The position numbers and the translations under genes are program-made. From contig NZ_JAOQJG010000002.1 in the NCBI RefSeq assembly GCF_025567365.1, forward strand, positions 354,176-418,175: a stretch of 64,000 nucleotides of DNA, written 5' to 3'. The notes beneath the pieces are model-generated. The model had not been told where the DNA came from. It searched no databases and was given only the letters and a program-made list of their open reading frames with translations. Positions within the stretch are counted from its first letter, which is position 1. The number at the start of each line of letters is the position of its first letter. Source of the stretch: Anaerostipes amylophilus. GTDB taxonomy: Bacteria > Bacillota > Clostridia > Lachnospirales > Lachnospiraceae. Shown here one piece after another: positions 62,483-64,000 of this stretch.

Positions 62483-63068
62483 GTCAATAAAAATGGATAT
62501 GCGAAGGTTACAAGTGGATTATCAGTTTTTGGGCAGACAAATATAGATGAAAAATCACCAAAACTTGATATTAGTAAAGATGTAGCTGGAAAAAAATAAT
62601 GAGAATGATATTGAAAGAATTCTTGATGATAAAGATGGAAATGGAAGTGTTAAGATCATATCAGATAAAGAATTTATGACGGAGAAAGTAGAAACGCCAG
62701 TTGATGATTCAATGCAAACAAGAGGAATTACTACATATGTGAAAAATGGAAGTGCTCAAAAATATGGAAAAGAATATAGTCCAAAATCTGGGGATAAATT
62801 CGTACTTAGTGTTACAAAAGGTGAAACGGTAGTATTGACAAAAGAAATTACGAAAAGTTCTAAATACAAAATAGAAAGTGGGGTAGCACTTGAAGTAGGG
62901 TCTATTACACAAGGATTAGCTTCAAGCATGACCGCAAAATATACAAAGAGTACAAAATATACAGGACCAACAACCAAAGGTACAAATACAAAATTAAAAG
63001 AAGAAAATATTATATTTTCAATTCCGAGTAAATATTTGAAATATAGTATAGATAAGAAAGTAAAATAA
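62483..63068 (+). pseudogene. Frameshifted remnant of an unrecognised, probably exported protein
   Basis: From 62483 a frame without start codon reads NGYAKVTSGLSVFGQTNIDE and KSPKLDISKDVAGKK, ending at TAA (62597). Moving one frame at the seven-A run (62590-62596) continues smoothly as NNENDIERILDDKDGNGSVK and then into the 130-residue frame from the ATG at 62676 (EKVETPVDDSMQTRGITTYV ... SIDKKVK). The continuity of protein-like sequence implies one gene broken by an indel in the A-run, with its N-terminus (perhaps a signal peptide) deleted. Thr/Lys/Ser-rich composition suggests an extracellular protein. I do not recognise the family. Confidence 0.5.
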
Positions 63069-63174
63069 ACTTTTATTAATTTATATCACAGATTTTTGTG
63101 AATTAGAATGTATTTATGGATGATTATATAGTATAAAATTGTAATATAAGAGTATTGATATTTCGCAAAAAATA

Positions 63175-63194
63175 TGTATATACTGACATATACA
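63175..63194. promoter_or_regulatory. Palindrome upstream of the small secreted protein gene
   Basis: TGTATAT and ATATACA are perfect seven-base arms with a six-base spacer, 28 bases before the ATG. A TATAAA-like box lies at about 63131. It could be an operator; no regulator gene is nearby. Confidence 0.35.
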
Positions 63195-63222
63195 CAAAAT
63201 AAAACATTAAGGAGAATAACAC

Positions 63223-63486
63223 ATGAAAAAGAAATTATCAATACTACTTGCAGGGGTATGCCTAACAGCTGCACTATACAGCGCAGGCACAACTTACGGA
63301 CAAAACAAAACCAACTCCGCCAAGCAGAAAGAAGACACAGTCACAACAAACAAATACCAAGGCGTAACGATCAAAGACAAAGCCAAAGGAAAAGTGACAA
63401 AACAACAGGTCAGAGAACTAAAAAAAGAACACTCCGGTAAAGATGAGAAAAACATCATTATCTGGGAAGCAGAAGAAGCGAAATAG
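63223..63486 (+). CDS. Small secreted protein of unknown function
   Basis: The 87-residue product starts with a clear Sec signal peptide: MKKKLSILLAGVCLTAALYS, with probable cleavage near TTYG-Q at residue 26. The mature part (about 60 residues) is very hydrophilic and Lys/Glu-rich (VTIKDKAKGKVTKQQVRELK) and has no cysteines, so no disulfides. AAGGAG lies at good spacing before the ATG. The gene for a 36-residue membrane peptide begins 11 bases after its stop, suggesting a two-gene unit. I do not recognise the family. Confidence 0.65.
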   Translation: MKKKLSILLAGVCLTAALYSAGTTYGQNKTNSAKQKEDTVTTNKYQGVTIKDKAKGKVTKQQVRELKKEHSGKDEKNIIIWEAEEAK

Positions 63487-63497
63487 AGGGGAAAGAA

Positions 63498-63608
63498 ATG
63501 TTAATACCAGATCTAATTATACAACTTATCACAGTAGTTATTGGAGTGGTACTATATACAGCTATATTTAAAATAGTAAAAAATGTGATTCATAAAATAA
63601 TACATTAA
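63498..63608 (+). CDS. 36-residue single-span membrane peptide
   Basis: From the ATG at 63498, preceded by GAGGGGAAAG, the peptide reads LIPDLIIQLITVVIGVVLYT and ends with basic residues (KIVKNVIHKIIH). One hydrophobic helix of about 20 residues plus a Lys/His-rich tail is seen in small regulatory membrane peptides and in type I toxins. The ribosome binding site and the position directly after a secreted-protein gene argue that it is translated. No homologue is recognised. Confidence 0.45.
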   Translation: MLIPDLIIQLITVVIGVVLYTAIFKIVKNVIHKIIH

Positions 63609-63703
63609 AGAGGACAGTATTAGTTTTAGGGAAACAGTTGTGATATAACCAACACATCTTATTATTCAATAGTTCTTTCCAATAAACTTCAAGTATGTAA
63701 GAT

Positions 63704-63918
63704 ATCATAACAATCAAATAGTTCCCGTCCACAACGATTAGCGTTTTATCATTATTTTTGACCGATTCGCAGCCGACATGGTGTATTGTCTGAGCGATAT
63801 GGAAGTCATTTTGGACTTCCATAAGCGAGTTATACAAGGAATGTCGGCGAATCAGCGATCGGTCAAAAATGATGAATAAAACGCGTGTTGTGGACGGGAA
63901 CTATTTGATTGTTATGAT
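63704..63918. repeat. 215-nt long inverted repeat of unknown nature
   Basis: The outer 32 bases (from 63704) are a perfect inverted match to the last 32 (ending 63918). Inside, further blocks pair with small offsets (GCGTTTTAT; TTTTTGACCGAT; GCCGACAT), and the centre is its own hairpin, TATGGAAGTC with GACTTCCATA. The RNA would fold into one rod about 90 pairs long with an apical hairpin. No T-run follows, and no transposase is near. 63609-63703 and 63919-64000 show no gene that I can support. Confidence 0.85.
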
Positions 63919-64000
63919 AGAGACTGTTTCAAGTTTTGTGTAAACACAAAAAACTGATATAAGATTAATCAATAGTTATGAGGGTTATGAGTCAAATTTT

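Noticed and set aside
63568..63837. Minus-strand open frame of 89 codons
   Set aside because: It runs through the left arm of the long inverted repeat, has no ribosome binding site that I can see, and its coding potential comes from the repeat.
1..64000. tRNA, rRNA or CRISPR array
   Set aside because: No cloverleaf-like block ending in CCA, no rRNA-like stretch and no regularly spaced repeats were seen on either strand; a search program could still find a missed tRNA.

Overview
The window looks like the chromosome of a low-GC, strictly anaerobic, endospore-forming gut Firmicute of the Lachnospiraceae type; an Anaerostipes-like genus is my guess from gene content, not proven. Pointers are purine-rich ribosome binding sites, AT-rich codon use, pyruvate formate-lyase with its activase, dipicolinate synthase genes (spore core), a glutamine synthetase/ANTAR pair, L,L-diaminopimelate aminotransferase and YesMN-type two-component regulation. 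I see no rRNA, tRNA or CRISPR array.

Layout. 1-3.6 kb is accessory: a truncated AraC-type regulator, two coiled-coil/membrane genes of the kind found in integrative elements, and an IS200/IS605 element whose TnpA is intact but whose TnpB has lost its C-terminal half while the right end survives. 3.7-7.5 kb holds a low-molecular-weight tyrosine phosphatase, an FMN/Fe-S flavoprotein, a two-gene predicted radical-SAM DNA repair unit (minus strand) and an orphan PTS EIIB.

7.6-31 kb is a sugar island. araR-araA-araB-araD-galM handles L-arabinose. A YesNM-like two-component system precedes a YtfQRT-YjfF-like furanose ABC importer plus a fucose/arabinose-isomerase-like protein. A divergent LacI-type repressor faces a Leloir operon (GPH symporter, galK, a second galM, galT, galE). 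Together these would take up and catabolise L-arabinose and D-galactose, the monomers of arabinogalactan-like polymers.

31-49 kb: heterodimeric ABC exporter, split chromate-type transporter, recQ, an uncharacterised gene, ribosomal protein L25 (Ctc) with a possible short leader transcript, dpaA-dpaB-asnB behind a sigma-K-like promoter, an AEC permease with a DUF1275 protein, htpG next to a consensus CIRCE operator, marR next to a decayed MATE pump, a decayed GAF-type signalling gene and queH.

49-62.3 kb: carA-carB-glnA-ANTAR-dapL behind a leader with a long terminator (probable attenuator), then an archaeal-type purO with a stand-alone AICAR transformylase, then pflB-pflA. The end of the window (62.3-64 kb) is again accessory: a frameshifted secreted-protein remnant, a small secreted protein with a 36-residue membrane peptide, and a 215-nt near-perfect inverted repeat of unknown nature, the most unusual structure here.
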